DNA of 64,000 nucleotides from Salinirussus salinus (GTDB taxonomy: Archaea; Halobacteriota; Halobacteria; Halobacteriales; Haloarculaceae). Shown here piece after piece: positions 44,083 to 53,435 of this stretch. Positions within the stretch are counted from its first letter, which is position 1. Every line of letters begins with the position of its first letter. The translations under genes and the position numbers were made by a program. The stretch is from the NCBI RefSeq assembly GCF_009831455.1, contig NZ_WOWO01000002.1:930001-994000 (forward strand), read 5' to 3'. The notes beneath the pieces were generated by a model. The model was not told the DNA's origin and did no database searches. It saw only the letters and a list, made by a program, of their open reading frames with translations.

Positions 44083-44343
44083 ATCAGTGTGTCCGCGACA
44101 AAGCCACTTTACCTTTGTACGTTGTCGGGCATTCAACAGAACTCTCTGCTCTTTCTTCCCCGTACCTCCCGACAGAGTCTATCATACAGTAAGATACTAT
44201 GCGGTCGTGGGGAAGCCGGTCCAGTGTAGATGCCTACGCATTGAGAAGGTCGGTCTCGACTTCCAGGCCCGCAGGTTCGATATCGTGGCATGTGATTTAC
44301 GGCAGCCAGTCAGAACCGGAGCGGGGCGGAGCCGAGCGGTCGC

Positions 44344-44721
44344 TTACTCCGTCTGCTCGCGGTACTCGGCCGGCGAGAGCAGGCCCTCGAGGTCGCCCTC
44401 CGGCTCGACGGCGACCATCCAGCCCTCGCCGTAGGGGTCCTCGTTGACCAGCTCGGGCTCGTTGACCAGCGCGTCGTTGACCTCGACGACCGTGCCCGCG
44501 ACCGGCGCGTAGATGTCGGAGACTGCCTTGATCGACTCGACGACCCCGAAGGCCTCCTCGCGTTCTATCTGGTCGCCCTCGTCGGGTAGCTCGACGAACA
44601 CCACGTCGCCGAGTTCGTCCTGCGCGAAGTCGCTGATGCCGACCCTGACCGTGCCGTTCTCCGGGCGCGCCCACTCGTGGGACTCCAGGTACCGGCAGTC
44701 CTCGGGAACCTCGAAGCTCAT
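44344..44721 (-). CDS. gcvH: Glycine cleavage system H protein
   Basis: The 125-residue product has the lipoyl-attachment Lys at K65 in [14 protein letters not shown]. GcvH shuttles the aminomethyl group between P, T and L proteins. Its start overlaps the stop of gcvT by four bases. In the minus-strand direction the next gcv gene would be expected directly after it, but a 20-kb stretch intervenes before gcvPA. Confidence 0.96.
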   Translation of the reverse strand: MSFEVPEDCRYLESHEWARPENGTVRVGISDFAQDELGDVVFVELPDEGDQIEREEAFGVVESIKAVSDIYAPVAGTVVEVNDALVNEPELVNEDPYGEGWMVAVEPEGDLEGLLSPAEYREQTE

Positions 44722-45806
44722 GAGAGGAACGGGGTCGCGGTGACATGTGCCTTCTTCGGTTCGTCCCGGACCACCACGCACACCTCCCGTCCGGGCTCGT
44801 CGTACGCGCGCGGGAGATAGGCGAGGCCGATGGGCTCGCCCAGTGTCGGGCTCATCGTCCCGCTGGTGACGTGGCCGACTCGCTCGCCGTCGGGGGACTC
44901 GACGGGATAGCCGTGGCGGGGAACCCCCCGCTCGTCGAGGGTCAGGCCGACCAGCAGTTCGGCGGGTCCGTCGTCCGCGACCGCCGCGAGCGCATCCCGG
45001 CCGACGAACTCCGTCTCGAGGGCCACGGCGAACCCGATGCCAGCCTCGTAGGGGGTGCGCGGCTCCTCTTCGGGGTGAAAGTCCTGCCCCGAGAGCAGAA
45101 AGCCCGCCTCGATGCGCAGCGTGTCCCGGGCGCCGAGCCCGCAGGGCCGGCAGCCGGCCGCCGACCAGACGGCCCCGGCGTCCTCGACCTCGCAGACGAC
45201 CTCGACGCCGTCCTCGCCGGTGTAGCCCGTCCGCGCGACGAGCGCGTCGGCGCCCGCGACCCGGGTGGCGGTCACCTCGAACCGACCCAGTGAACCGAGG
45301 TCCGCCTCGGTCTCCCGGTCGGCGAGGTCGCGCGCCTCCGGCCCCTGGACGGCGACCATCGCGTACGCCTCGGTCCGGTTCTCGACGGTCGCCTCCAGCC
45401 CCCACCGGTCGCGGTGGCCGACCCACCGGTCGGTCATCTCCCCGTCGTGGCCGGCGTTGGGGACGAACAGGTACTCCCCGTCCCAGCCGTCGGGGAGCCG
45501 GTAGACGACGGTGTCGTCGAGCATGACCCCCGACTCGTCGGTGATGGCGGCGTACTGCGCCTCGCCGGGGCCGAGTTCCTGAACGTCGTTGGTGGTGAGC
45601 CGCCCGGTGAGCGCCGCGGCATCCGGCCCGCTCACGACCACCTGCCCCATGTGCGAGACGTCGAACTTCCCGGCGGAGTCCCGGACGGCGGCGTGTTCGG
45701 TCCGGATCGAGTCGAAGTCGACCGGCATCTCCCAGCCGCCGAAATCCGTGAAGTCTGCGCCCGTCGCCTCGTGAGCGCTACGGAGCGGGGACTGACGGAG
45801 TGACAT
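44718..45806 (-). CDS. gcvT: Glycine cleavage system aminomethyltransferase (T protein)
   Basis: The 362-residue product starts with [11 protein letters not shown] and contains the folate-binding G-C-V_T fold with [15 protein letters not shown] and the conserved Asp near residue 100. It transfers the methylene group from H protein to tetrahydrofolate. It begins the gcvT-gcvH unit. The 170-nt gap to the next gene holds TAAACGG and similar elements but no riboswitch I can support. Confidence 0.95.
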   Translation of the reverse strand: MSLRQSPLRSAHEATGADFTDFGGWEMPVDFDSIRTEHAAVRDSAGKFDVSHMGQVVVSGPDAAALTGRLTTNDVQELGPGEAQYAAITDESGVMLDDTVVYRLPDGWDGEYLFVPNAGHDGEMTDRWVGHRDRWGLEATVENRTEAYAMVAVQGPEARDLADRETEADLGSLGRFEVTATRVAGADALVARTGYTGEDGVEVVCEVEDAGAVWSAAGCRPCGLGARDTLRIEAGFLLSGQDFHPEEEPRTPYEAGIGFAVALETEFVGRDALAAVADDGPAELLVGLTLDERGVPRHGYPVESPDGERVGHVTSGTMSPTLGEPIGLAYLPRAYDEPGREVCVVVRDEPKKAHVTATPFLS

Positions 45807-45976
45807 GGGCCGACCGACGGGGGCCGGCGTCCTAACCCTTTGGTCGTTCCCCGAACTTGTAAACGGTATTTCGCGATAGCAAATCGACCGTTCGCGACGA
45901 GGGAGGAAAGACGGAGCCAGAGGTCCAGGGCTGGTCGAGTCCCCAAAACTGGCCGGCCGAAAATCCGGACTCGGCG

Positions 45977-46402
45977 CTACAGCGTCTCGGTGAAGACATC
46001 GACCTCGCCGTCCTCGGTCAGCCCGATGGTCACCCCGGTTTCGAGCCTGTTCTGGGTCGTGTACGGCTCGAGTTCGTGGTACAGATGGGAGTACAGCTCC
46101 GGCCGGCAGTAGGAGATCTTCACCCCGGCCTCGTCGCCCCGGTCGTAGACGAGCCCGACGAGGTCGTCGAACTTCGTGTCCGCGGGGACGGTGAACTGGA
46201 CCGGCGACCGGACGGTCCGCACGAGCTCGAGCGTCCGGCGCGCCTTCCGGACGTTCTCCTCGGCGGCCCGCTCGATGGCGCTCACGTTCGAGCCCGTGGT
46301 CCCCAGCCGGTCGGCCACCTCCCGCTGTGTCAGCCCCTGCTCCCGGAGTTCGAGCACCTCGACCTGCCGGTCAGTCAGGACGGTCGCCTCCGCGGATGGC
46401 AT
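45977..46402 (-). CDS. Tfx family DNA-binding protein
   Basis: The 141-residue product has an N-terminal HTH (L-T-D-R-Q-V-E-V-L-E-L-R-E-Q-G-L-T-Q-R-E-V-A) and the Tfx C-terminal domain. Tfx was first described as a regulator of molybdenum formylmethanofuran dehydrogenase genes in a methanogen. Here it is divergent, 60 nt apart, from a molybdate/tungstate transporter operon. Control of that transporter by oxyanion or Moco level is a strong contextual inference. Confidence 0.9.
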   Translation of the reverse strand: MPSAEATVLTDRQVEVLELREQGLTQREVADRLGTTGSNVSAIERAAEENVRKARRTLELVRTVRSPVQFTVPADTKFDDLVGLVYDRGDEAGVKISYCRPELYSHLYHELEPYTTQNRLETGVTIGLTEDGEVDVFTETL

Positions 46403-46462
46403 AAGTAGTCAAATGGATGTGTTTGGCATAACCTTATTGGTGAACTGGAACTGGTTTCCGGC
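46403..46462. promoter_or_regulatory. Divergent promoter region between Tfx and the molybdate/tungstate transporter
   Basis: This 60-nt AT-richer gap contains CATAACCTTATTGG (46428-46441), which ends about 21 nt before the plus-strand start and can provide TATA boxes for both directions. Overlap of the two promoters would let one bound regulator control both. Confidence 0.5.
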
Positions 46463-47416
46463 ATGGCTGATGAGGAGCGGTCGCTGGGTCGTCGGGCGGT
46501 GCTGAAGGCGACCCCGGCGGTGGTCGGCGGGGCCGTCGGCCTCGCCGGGTGTGCGACCCCGCTCGCGGCCGGTGGACCCGGGTCCGTCTCGCTGCTTTCG
46601 GCGGGGAGTCTCGCCCGGACGTTCGAGGACCACGTCGCCCCCGCCTTCGAGCGCCAGACGGGGACAGTCGTCTACGGCGAGTACTACGGCTCGAACGCCC
46701 TGATGCGGATGGTCGAGGACGGCACCGAGTACCCGGACGTGGTCGTGAGCGCCGACGCCACGCTCCTCCGGGAGCGGCTGTACGGCGAGTTCACCGACTG
46801 GGACGTCGCGTTCGCGGCCAACAGCCTCGGCGTCGGCTACCGCGCGGAGACAGACCTGGGTCGGGCGCTCGACCGCGGCGAGCCGTGGTACGAGGTCGCC
46901 CTCGGGGCCGAGCCGGGCGAGGTCGCCATCGCGGACCCGGACCTGGACCCGCTGGGCTACCGGGCGGTCCAGGCTTTCGAACTCGCCGCGGCCGAGCACG
47001 GCCTCGAGGGGTTCCGCGAGGCGATGCTCGAGCGCGTCTACCAGGAGCCCGAGGAGCCACAGTTGCTCGCCGGCGTCGAGACGGGGGCGCGCGCGGCCGG
47101 GCTCGTCTACCGGAACATGGCCCTCGACCGCGACCTCCCCTTCCTCGAGTTCCCCGACGCGTACAACTTCGCCCGGGCCGGGCTGGCCGACCACTACGCG
47201 ACCGTCGAGTACACGACCGACGACGGGTACACCGCGCGCGGCCGGCCGATCCTCTACAGCGCGACGGTACTCGAGAGAGCGGACAACCCGGACGCGGGTC
47301 GCCGTCTCGTGCGGTTTCTCCTCGACAACCCCGAGACTCTCGTCGAGGCGGGGCTGACGGTCACGGGCCGGCTGCCACAGTCCGAGGGCGACGTTCCGGA
47401 GGCGGTCCGGGCGTGA
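46463..47416 (+). CDS. Molybdate/tungstate ABC transporter substrate-binding lipoprotein
   Basis: The 317-residue product has a twin-arginine signal (G-R-R-A-V-L-K) and lipobox V-G-L-A-G-C30, so it is likely Tat-exported and lipid-anchored. The binding-protein core resembles WtpA/ModA-type oxyanion receptors: S-A-G-S-L near residue 45, G-S-N-A-L near 77, and D-V-V-V-S-A-D-A. It is first in an operon with permease and ATPase genes by 4-nt overlaps. Molybdate versus tungstate cannot be decided. Confidence 0.88.
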   Translation: MADEERSLGRRAVLKATPAVVGGAVGLAGCATPLAAGGPGSVSLLSAGSLARTFEDHVAPAFERQTGTVVYGEYYGSNALMRMVEDGTEYPDVVVSADATLLRERLYGEFTDWDVAFAANSLGVGYRAETDLGRALDRGEPWYEVALGAEPGEVAIADPDLDPLGYRAVQAFELAAAEHGLEGFREAMLERVYQEPEEPQLLAGVETGARAAGLVYRNMALDRDLPFLEFPDAYNFARAGLADHYATVEYTTDDGYTARGRPILYSATVLERADNPDAGRRLVRFLLDNPETLVEAGLTVTGRLPQSEGDVPEAVRA

Positions 47417-48228
47417 GCCTCGCCGACGCGGCCCCGAGCTGGCGGCCGTCCCGGCCGGAGCTGCTCGTCCCCGCCGCCCTCGGGGGGGTTCTCCTGCTGT
47501 ACTTCGCGGTCCCGTTCGTCGCCTTTCTCTCCCGGGCCGGCGTGACCGGCGTCGTCGGCGACCTCTCGACCCCGGGCGCACAGCGGGCGATCCGGAACTC
47601 GCTCGTCACCGCGCCGGTGGCGACGGCGGTCGCAACAGTGCTAGGAGTGCCGCTGGCCTACGTGCTCGCCCGGCGGTCGTTCCGGGGCAAGCGGCTCGTC
47701 GAGGCGCTGGTGGTGTTGCCGCTTGTCGTCCCGCCCGTGGTGGGCGGCACGATGGTGCTGTCGGCGGTCGGCCGGTTCACCCCCGTCGGCGCCGCCGCGG
47801 CCGCCGCCGGCGTCCCGCTGACGGACAGTCTGCTGGGGGTCGTCCTCGCCCAGACCTTCGTCGCCGCTCCCTTCGTGGTGATCACCGCCCGGGCGGGCTT
47901 CGGCGCCGTCGACGAGCGCCTGGAGCGGGCCTCCCGGTCGCTCGGCTACGGTCCGGTCGCGACGTTCCGGAACGTCTCGCTGCCGCTGGCCCGCGGCGCT
48001 GTGCTCGCAGGGGTCGTCCTCACCTTCGCGCGCGCCGTGGGGGAGTTCGGCGCGACGATGATGGTCGCGTACAACCCCCGGACGGTGCCCACGCGGATCT
48101 GGGTCGAGTTCATCGCCGGCGGGGTCGACGCGGTCGTCCCGCTCGCGCTCGTGCTTCTGGGGATCGCGGTCCTCGTACTGACCGCGGTCCAGCGCCTCGG
48201 CCGGGTTCAGGCGGTGACCGACCGATGA
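47413..48228 (+). CDS. Molybdate/tungstate ABC transporter permease
   Basis: The 271-residue product starts at GTG 47413, overlapping the previous stop in GTGA. It has six membrane helices and the ModB-type E-F-G-A-T-M coupling segment near residue 215. It forms the membrane channel of the transporter. Confidence 0.9.
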   Translation: MSLADAAPSWRPSRPELLVPAALGGVLLLYFAVPFVAFLSRAGVTGVVGDLSTPGAQRAIRNSLVTAPVATAVATVLGVPLAYVLARRSFRGKRLVEALVVLPLVVPPVVGGTMVLSAVGRFTPVGAAAAAAGVPLTDSLLGVVLAQTFVAAPFVVITARAGFGAVDERLERASRSLGYGPVATFRNVSLPLARGAVLAGVVLTFARAVGEFGATMMVAYNPRTVPTRIWVEFIAGGVDAVVPLALVLLGIAVLVLTAVQRLGRVQAVTDR

Positions 48229-49382
48229 CCCTGGAGGTCGACGGCCTCACGCACCGGTACGGGGACGAGCCAGCAGTCGACGACGTTTCCCTGAGCGCCG
48301 CGGAGGGGGAACTCCTCGCGCTGCTGGGCCCGAGTGGCTGCGGGAAGACGACGGTCGTCCAGACCATCGCCGGCCACCTCCAGCCGACCGGGGGACGGGT
48401 CCGTCTTCGGGGAACCGACGTGACCGACAACCCCCCCGAGACGCGCCGGGTCGGGCTCGTCTTCCAGGAGCCGACGCTGTACCCCCACATGACCGTCGGC
48501 GAGAACGTCGCCTACGGGCTGAAAGCACGCGGGGTCGGGCCCGAGCAGCGCGCGGCGACCGTCGACGAGTACCTCGGACTGGTCGGGCTCGGCGACCGGT
48601 GCGACTCCTCCCCCCCGGAGCTGAGCGGCGGCCAGCGCCGCCGCGTCGAACTCGCCCGGGCGCTCGCGCCGGAGCCGGACGTGCTGTTGCTCGACGAACC
48701 GCTCTCTGCGCTGGACCGACAGCTCCGGACGGAACTCCGCGAGGAGGTCGCGCGCATCCAGCGCGAGACCGGCGTCACCACCCTCTATGTCACCCACGAC
48801 CAGGAAACGGCGATGGCGCTGGCCGACCGGCTCGTGGTGATGAACGACGGCCGCGTCTCCGGGACCGGCGACCCGCGCACCCTCTACGAGTCCCCGCCGA
48901 CGCCGTTCGTGGCGTCGTTTCTCGGCCGGTCGAACGCGCTCCCCGGAACTGTCGTCGGCCGGCAGCCGCTGCGAGTCGAGGTCGGCGGGGCCGAACTCGC
49001 GGTCGAGGGGGCGGGAGGTGACCACCCGACCGGGAGTGAGGTGACCTGCCACGTCCGGCCGGAGGCCCTCTCGCTGCGGTCGCCCGGACGCGACGGCCCC
49101 GAGCCCACGGGCCGGGGGCCGCCCGGCCGGAGTCCGGACGTCCCCGCCCCATCGCCGGAGGGCGTCGCCACGGCGCGCTCGCTGCAGGGTGAGGTCGAAC
49201 GCGTCGCGGACCTGGGAAAGCGCTACGACGTGACGGTCCGGCTGGACGCCGGCGAGACCGTCCTCGTCGAGTGCAGGGAACGCCCCCCGACGGTCGGGAA
49301 CCGGACTGCGGTCGAGATAGCCGGAGGGGCGGTGACCGTGTTCCGGCGCGGAGCCGACGGGGTGATGCGGGCCGCTGAGTAG
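48225..49382 (+). CDS. Molybdate/tungstate ABC transporter ATP-binding protein
   Basis: The 385-residue product overlaps the permease by ATGA. It has Walker A G-P-S-G-C-G-K41-T-T, the signature L-S-G-G-Q-R-R-R, Walker B L-L-L-D-E-P and the H-loop V-T-H-D. The C-terminal 150 residues are an MOP/TOBE-like domain with a Gly/Pro-rich insert. It energises uptake of the oxyanion for the cofactor block at the left of the window. Confidence 0.9.
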   Translation: MTLEVDGLTHRYGDEPAVDDVSLSAAEGELLALLGPSGCGKTTVVQTIAGHLQPTGGRVRLRGTDVTDNPPETRRVGLVFQEPTLYPHMTVGENVAYGLKARGVGPEQRAATVDEYLGLVGLGDRCDSSPPELSGGQRRRVELARALAPEPDVLLLDEPLSALDRQLRTELREEVARIQRETGVTTLYVTHDQETAMALADRLVVMNDGRVSGTGDPRTLYESPPTPFVASFLGRSNALPGTVVGRQPLRVEVGGAELAVEGAGGDHPTGSEVTCHVRPEALSLRSPGRDGPEPTGRGPPGRSPDVPAPSPEGVATARSLQGEVERVADLGKRYDVTVRLDAGETVLVECRERPPTVGNRTAVEIAGGAVTVFRRGADGVMRAAE

Positions 49383-49452
49383 GCAGACGACGCGGTCCGC
49401 CGAGTGAGTGGACGACCTGAGTCGCTGAGTGACCGGACGGCGCGGGTCGGTC

Positions 49453-49483
49453 CCCACCCACCCGGGCCCGCCGGGGTGGTGGG
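49453..49483. terminator. GC-rich hairpin between convergent genes
   Basis: A 13-bp imperfect stem (CCCACC...CCCGG with its complement, two internal mismatches) and a 5-base loop sits between the transporter operon and uspA. It could end transcription from both sides. No T-run follows, so this is tentative. Confidence 0.35.
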
Positions 49484-49496
49484 CGGCCAGTCGCCG

Positions 49497-50390
49497 TCAG
49501 TCGCCGGCCCGGTCTCTCGCGTTCACCGCGAGCACGGGCATCTCGGCGTGTCTGATGAGGCGTTCGGTCGTGCTTCCCATCAGATACCGGGTGAGTCCGG
49601 TCCGGCCGGCGGTCCCCATCGCCACCAGGTCGACGTCGTGCTCGTCGGCGTACGCCAGCAGGTCGCGGGCGGCCACACCCGTGCGGACCGCGGTGGTGGC
49701 TTCGAGCCCGCGCTCGCGGGCCTGCGTGGCGATCCGCTCGGTCGCGGCCTCGCCCTCGGCCTCGAGGTGGGCGGTGACCTCCTCGGGGACCGAGTAGCCC
49801 GGGCTGGCGGCCGCGTCACCGGCGTCGACGACCGTGACCGCGTGGACCCGGGCGCCGGTCCGCTCCGCGACGGCGAGCCCGGGCTCGACGGCGGCACCCG
49901 CCGGCTCGCTCCCGTCGGTCGGGATCAGGACCTCCTCGTAGCCGTCGCCGACCCGGCTGCGCTCGGTCGCCCGGGCCGTCAACACCGGCGCCTCGGAGCG
50001 GCTGACGACCCGCTCGGTCACGCTCCCGGCGACGTACCGGTCGACCCCCGTCCGGCCGTGGGTCCCCATCGCGACCAGTCCGACGTCGTGGTCGGCCGCA
50101 TACTCCAGGATCGTCTCCGAGGGCTCGCCCCGGAGCGTGGCCGTCACGACGGCCTCCCCGTCGACGACCGTCCGGACCGTCTCGAGCGCTTCCTCCCCCT
50201 GGGCTTCGAGGCGGCCGACGAACTCCTCGCCGAGGCCGCCGGCGTCGAACGGGCCGCCGGCGCGCTGGAGGTCGAGGACGGTGACGACGTGGACGGTCGC
50301 GTCGAACGCGTCTGCGAGGTAGCGGGCGTGTTCGGCGGCCCGGACGGCGTGGTCGCTCCCGTCGGTCGGAACGAGGATGGTGTCGTACAT
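49497..50390 (-). CDS. Tandem UspA universal stress protein
   Basis: The 297-residue product has two UspA domains in tandem, each with the nucleotide-binding pattern G-T-H/A-G-R-T-G...G-S-T/V-T-E-R (near residues 115-130 and 255-272). Such proteins bind ATP or AMP and are induced in stress. Partners are unknown. It is convergent to the transporter operon. Confidence 0.93.
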   Translation of the reverse strand: MYDTILVPTDGSDHAVRAAEHARYLADAFDATVHVVTVLDLQRAGGPFDAGGLGEEFVGRLEAQGEEALETVRTVVDGEAVVTATLRGEPSETILEYAADHDVGLVAMGTHGRTGVDRYVAGSVTERVVSRSEAPVLTARATERSRVGDGYEEVLIPTDGSEPAGAAVEPGLAVAERTGARVHAVTVVDAGDAAASPGYSVPEEVTAHLEAEGEAATERIATQARERGLEATTAVRTGVAARDLLAYADEHDVDLVAMGTAGRTGLTRYLMGSTTERLIRHAEMPVLAVNARDRAGD

Positions 50391-50508
50391 GGTCTACCTG
50401 TAGCCGGGAAGCTACATAAACGGGGAGCCGCGTTCGCGAGCGGCGGGAAACGGAAGGCGAGAGCGGGGCGCGAGCCGGGACCTCTGCCGGCGAGAGCCGG
50501 TTGCGGCG

Positions 50509-50964
50509 CTACTCCGCCCGGTACTCCTTCTCGAAGCCGCGGAACTCCGTCCGGTGTGCCTCCTCGTCGGCGAGGAGGGTCACCGCGAGGTCCTCGGTGA
50601 CCGGGTCGCCGGCCGCCTCCGCGGCCGCGACGAGTTCGCGGTAGGTCTCGATGGCGCCCTCCTCGGCGTCGAGCACGCCGCGGATGACCGACAGCACGTC
50701 GGTCGAGTCCTCGGGCGGCTGCAGCGAGTCCTGTCGGGCGACGAACTCGGCGGAGCCGGGCGGGCGGGCGTCGAGCTGTTTGAGTCGCTGGCCGAGACGT
50801 TCGGCGTGGGTGAGCTCCTCCTGGATGTCCTGCCGGAGGCTCTCTTTGATCTCCTCGGCCCGTACGCCGTCTAAGACGATCGCGTTCGTCTGGTAGTTCA
50901 TCACCGTCTCGATCTCGTCGCTGTACGCCTCGCGCAGGAGTTCGACGACACGTTCTGAGGACAT
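50509..50964 (-). CDS. Ferritin-like di-iron protein
   Basis: The 151-residue product from ATG 50964 is a four-helix bundle with E-I-E-T-V, E-E-L-T-H-A-E in the second helix, E-E-G-A-I-E-T-Y in the third and D-E-E-A-H in the last. These supply Glu and His for a di-iron site, as in bacterioferritin/rubrerythrin-like proteins. It lacks Dps features and a rubredoxin domain. Iron storage or oxidative-stress protection is inferred. Confidence 0.85.
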   Translation of the reverse strand: MSSERVVELLREAYSDEIETVMNYQTNAIVLDGVRAEEIKESLRQDIQEELTHAERLGQRLKQLDARPPGSAEFVARQDSLQPPEDSTDVLSVIRGVLDAEEGAIETYRELVAAAEAAGDPVTEDLAVTLLADEEAHRTEFRGFEKEYRAE

Positions 50965-51113
50965 GACACGTCCGGCTACGCCGCGGCCGCTAATGTGCGT
51001 TCCGCCGACACCGACGCGAGCGCCAGCCGGCACCGTTCCGCCGACGCGAACACCGACCGACCCGTTCCGCTGCCAGCCGTGACGCCGGCCGTTCCTGTTC
51101 CGCCGACGGACCG

Positions 51114-51119
51114 TTTTAA
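51114..51119 (+). promoter_or_regulatory. TATA box of the site-2 protease gene
   Basis: TTTTAA ends 25 nt before the ATG at 51145, the usual spacing for a leaderless transcript. It is the only AT-rich patch in the gap. Confidence 0.6.
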
Positions 51120-51144
51120 CACCCTCCGCCGACAACCACCGCGT

Positions 51145-52314
51145 ATGCGAGGCTTCCGGATCGGCTCGGCGTTCGGCATCCCCGTCAGACTCAACTGGAG
51201 TTTCCTGGTCGTGCTCCCCTTCTTCGCGGCGTTTATCGCCTGGGACGTCGCCGCGCTGACGGGGATCATAAACGAGGTCTTCGGGTCGGCGATCGACCCC
51301 GGCCAGCTGGGAGAAGGAACGCTGGCGCTGGCGCTGGGGCTGGCCTCGGCGCTCGGGCTGTTCGGGGGCGTCCTGCTCCACGAGTTCGGCCACTCGCTGG
51401 TCGCCCTGCGTTACGGCTACGAGATCGAGTCGATCACCCTCTGGCTGCTGGGCGGCGTGGCGAGCTTCGAGGAGTTCCCCGAGGACTGGCGCCACGAACT
51501 CGTGATCGCGGTCGCGGGGCCGGCCGTGAGCGTGCTCGTCGGTATCGGCTCCTACGCCGTCTTTCTCGGGCTCCCCGCGGGTCTGGACCCGGCCCGGTTC
51601 GTCTTCGGCTACCTGGCCGTGCTCAACGTCGTCCTCGCCGTGTTCAATCTGCTCCCCGCGTTCCCGATGGACGGGGGACGCATCCTCCGGGCGCTGCTGG
51701 CACGCAACCAGTCACACGCGCAGGCGACACAGCAGGCCGCCGCCGTCGGGAAGGCCTTCGCCTTCGGGATGGCGATTCTGGGGCTGTTCGCTAACTTCTT
51801 TCTCATCCTGCTGGCCTTCTTCATCTACATCGCCGCCTCCAGCGAGGCACAGCAGACCTCGCTCAAGGCCGCCTTCGAGGGCGTGACCGTCCGGGACGTG
51901 ATGACCCCCGAGGACCGGCTGATGACCGTCAGCGAGGACACGCCGGTCAGCGACCTCCTCGACCGGATGTTCGAGGAGCGCCACACGGGCTACCCGGTGG
52001 TCCGGAACGGGGGGCTCGTCGGGATGGTCACCCTCGACGACGCGGGCGCGATCAAGGAGGTCGAGCGCGACGCCTACCGCGTCGGGGACGTGATGTCGAC
52101 CGACGTCCCGACGATCGACCCCGGGGCCGACGCGATGGAGGCGTTCCAGCGGATGCAGGAGAACGGCGTCGGCCGGCTCCCGGTCGTCGACGACGACGGC
52201 GGGGTCGTCGGGATCATCTCGCAGACGGACCTGATGCGTGCGTTCAACATCGTCCAGAAGAGCGGCCCGCCACAGGGGATCCGGCGGACCGAGCCCGGGG
52301 TCGGCCTCCGGTGA
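51145..52314 (+). CDS. Site-2 protease family intramembrane metalloprotease with CBS pair
   Basis: The 389-residue product from ATG 51145 has about six membrane helices. The zinc site is H79-E80-F-G-H83 and the third ligand D176 is in N-L-L-P-A-F-P-M-D-G-G. Two CBS domains follow (about residues 250-310 and 315-375). CBS pairs bind adenine nucleotides, so activity may respond to energy state. Substrates are probably membrane-anchored regulators. The longer frame upstream is non-coding in type. Confidence 0.93.
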   Translation: MRGFRIGSAFGIPVRLNWSFLVVLPFFAAFIAWDVAALTGIINEVFGSAIDPGQLGEGTLALALGLASALGLFGGVLLHEFGHSLVALRYGYEIESITLWLLGGVASFEEFPEDWRHELVIAVAGPAVSVLVGIGSYAVFLGLPAGLDPARFVFGYLAVLNVVLAVFNLLPAFPMDGGRILRALLARNQSHAQATQQAAAVGKAFAFGMAILGLFANFFLILLAFFIYIAASSEAQQTSLKAAFEGVTVRDVMTPEDRLMTVSEDTPVSDLLDRMFEERHTGYPVVRNGGLVGMVTLDDAGAIKEVERDAYRVGDVMSTDVPTIDPGADAMEAFQRMQENGVGRLPVVDDDGGVVGIISQTDLMRAFNIVQKSGPPQGIRRTEPGVGLR

Positions 52315-52339
52315 ACCGTCGGTCAGCGGGTCTCGCCGG

Positions 52340-52391
52340 CTCCGGTCGCGCCCGACTCCAGTCGTAACCCGCTCCGGTCGCGCCCGACTCC
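52340..52391. repeat. 20-bp direct repeat in a short intergenic gap
   Basis: CTCCGGTCGCGCCCGACTCC occurs at 52340-52359 and again at 52372-52391, within the gap between the S2P and HtpX-like genes. It is most likely a local duplication. Confidence 0.7.
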
Positions 52392-52469
52392 GACTCCACT
52401 CGTGACCGGCACCGGCACACCCCGGACCTGTCCCGACAGCCGTTTCCCTCCCCCGTCCGTGGGTTCGGT

Positions 52470-53402
52470 ATGTCGCTCGGGCTCCGGGTGGCGATGGTCC
52501 TCGTCGGCCTGGGCGTGTTCGCCCTCTACGCCCTCGGCGCGGTGGGGCTTTACCTGCTCCTGCAGTGGCTGGTGCGCGGGGCGGCGCTGGGAGCGACTGC
52601 CGCCGTCCTCCTGGTGTTCGTGGCTGTCGGAGCGTACCTGAACTACCGGTCCGGCCCGGCGCGGCTGGTCGCCGGGCTGGAGGCTCGCGAACTCCCCCGG
52701 GGGCGCGCGCCGGGCGTCTACCGCCGGCTCGACCGCCTCGCCGCGGGGATGGGGGTCGACCCGCCGCCGCTTCTGGTCGCGGACCTCGGAATGCCGAACG
52801 CGCTGTCGGTCGGCGGCCCCCGCCGGAGCGTGGTAGTGCTGGACCGCCGGCTGCTGGAGGTGCTGACCGTCGACGAACTCGAAGGTATTCTGGCCCACGA
52901 ACTCGCGCACATCCGCGGCTACGACACCTTCGTCCAGACGATGGCGGTGAGCCTGGTCCGGTCGCTGTCCGCCCTCGTGGGGGTCCTGTTGCTGCCGCTC
53001 CTGCTGCTCGCGTACGGGCTCGACCGCGGGCTGGCGTGGGCATCGGGCCGGCCGACGCGGGGTGGGTCGGTCGGCGAGTGGGTCCGGCTGGGTGCGGTGC
53101 TCGCCGTCGGGCTCCTGTTGAGCATGTTCACGCTCGCGGTGCTCGCCTACTCCCGGCGCCGGGAGTTCGTCGCCGACGCCCGCGCCGCCGAGGCGACGGG
53201 GAAACCGCAGGCGCTGGCGCGGGCGCTCTGGAAGATCCGCCGCGCGACGGAGTCGATGTACGGGCTGCGCTCGCTTCTGTACACCCACAGTGAGGACGAC
53301 TACCGGTTGCTCTCGACACACCCACCCGTCGAGGAGCGGATCCGGCGGCTGGCCGGCGAGCCGCCGGAGGGCCGACAGCGACAGTCCCGACTGCTCCGGT
53401 AG
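52470..53402 (+). CDS. HtpX-like M48 family membrane metalloprotease
   Basis: The 310-residue product has two N-terminal membrane helices, the zinc motif H143-E144-L-A-H147, two more helices near 165-230, and the third ligand region R-R-R-E-F-V-A-D-A. It ends with the P-P-x-E-R-I segment typical of HtpX. It degrades damaged membrane proteins. It is next to the S2P gene, so two membrane proteases are adjacent. Confidence 0.93.
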   Translation: MSLGLRVAMVLVGLGVFALYALGAVGLYLLLQWLVRGAALGATAAVLLVFVAVGAYLNYRSGPARLVAGLEARELPRGRAPGVYRRLDRLAAGMGVDPPPLLVADLGMPNALSVGGPRRSVVVLDRRLLEVLTVDELEGILAHELAHIRGYDTFVQTMAVSLVRSLSALVGVLLLPLLLLAYGLDRGLAWASGRPTRGGSVGEWVRLGAVLAVGLLLSMFTLAVLAYSRRREFVADARAAEATGKPQALARALWKIRRATESMYGLRSLLYTHSEDDYRLLSTHPPVEERIRRLAGEPPEGRQRQSRLLR

Positions 53403-53435
53403 GCGCCCGCCCCGGCGCCCGTGGCGACCCCCGCC

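Noticed and set aside
44230-44300. A T-loop-like GGTTCGATATC that might be a tRNA fragment at the island edge
   Set aside because: The flanking bases do not form the T stem and no anticodon or acceptor arm can be drawn.
45807-45976. A glycine riboswitch or operator before gcvT, including GTTCCCCGAAC at 45846
   Set aside because: No paired aptamer structure is visible, and the short inverted repeat is of a size expected by chance. Its 39-nt distance from the start is noted but its sequence differs from the 12-bp palindrome set.
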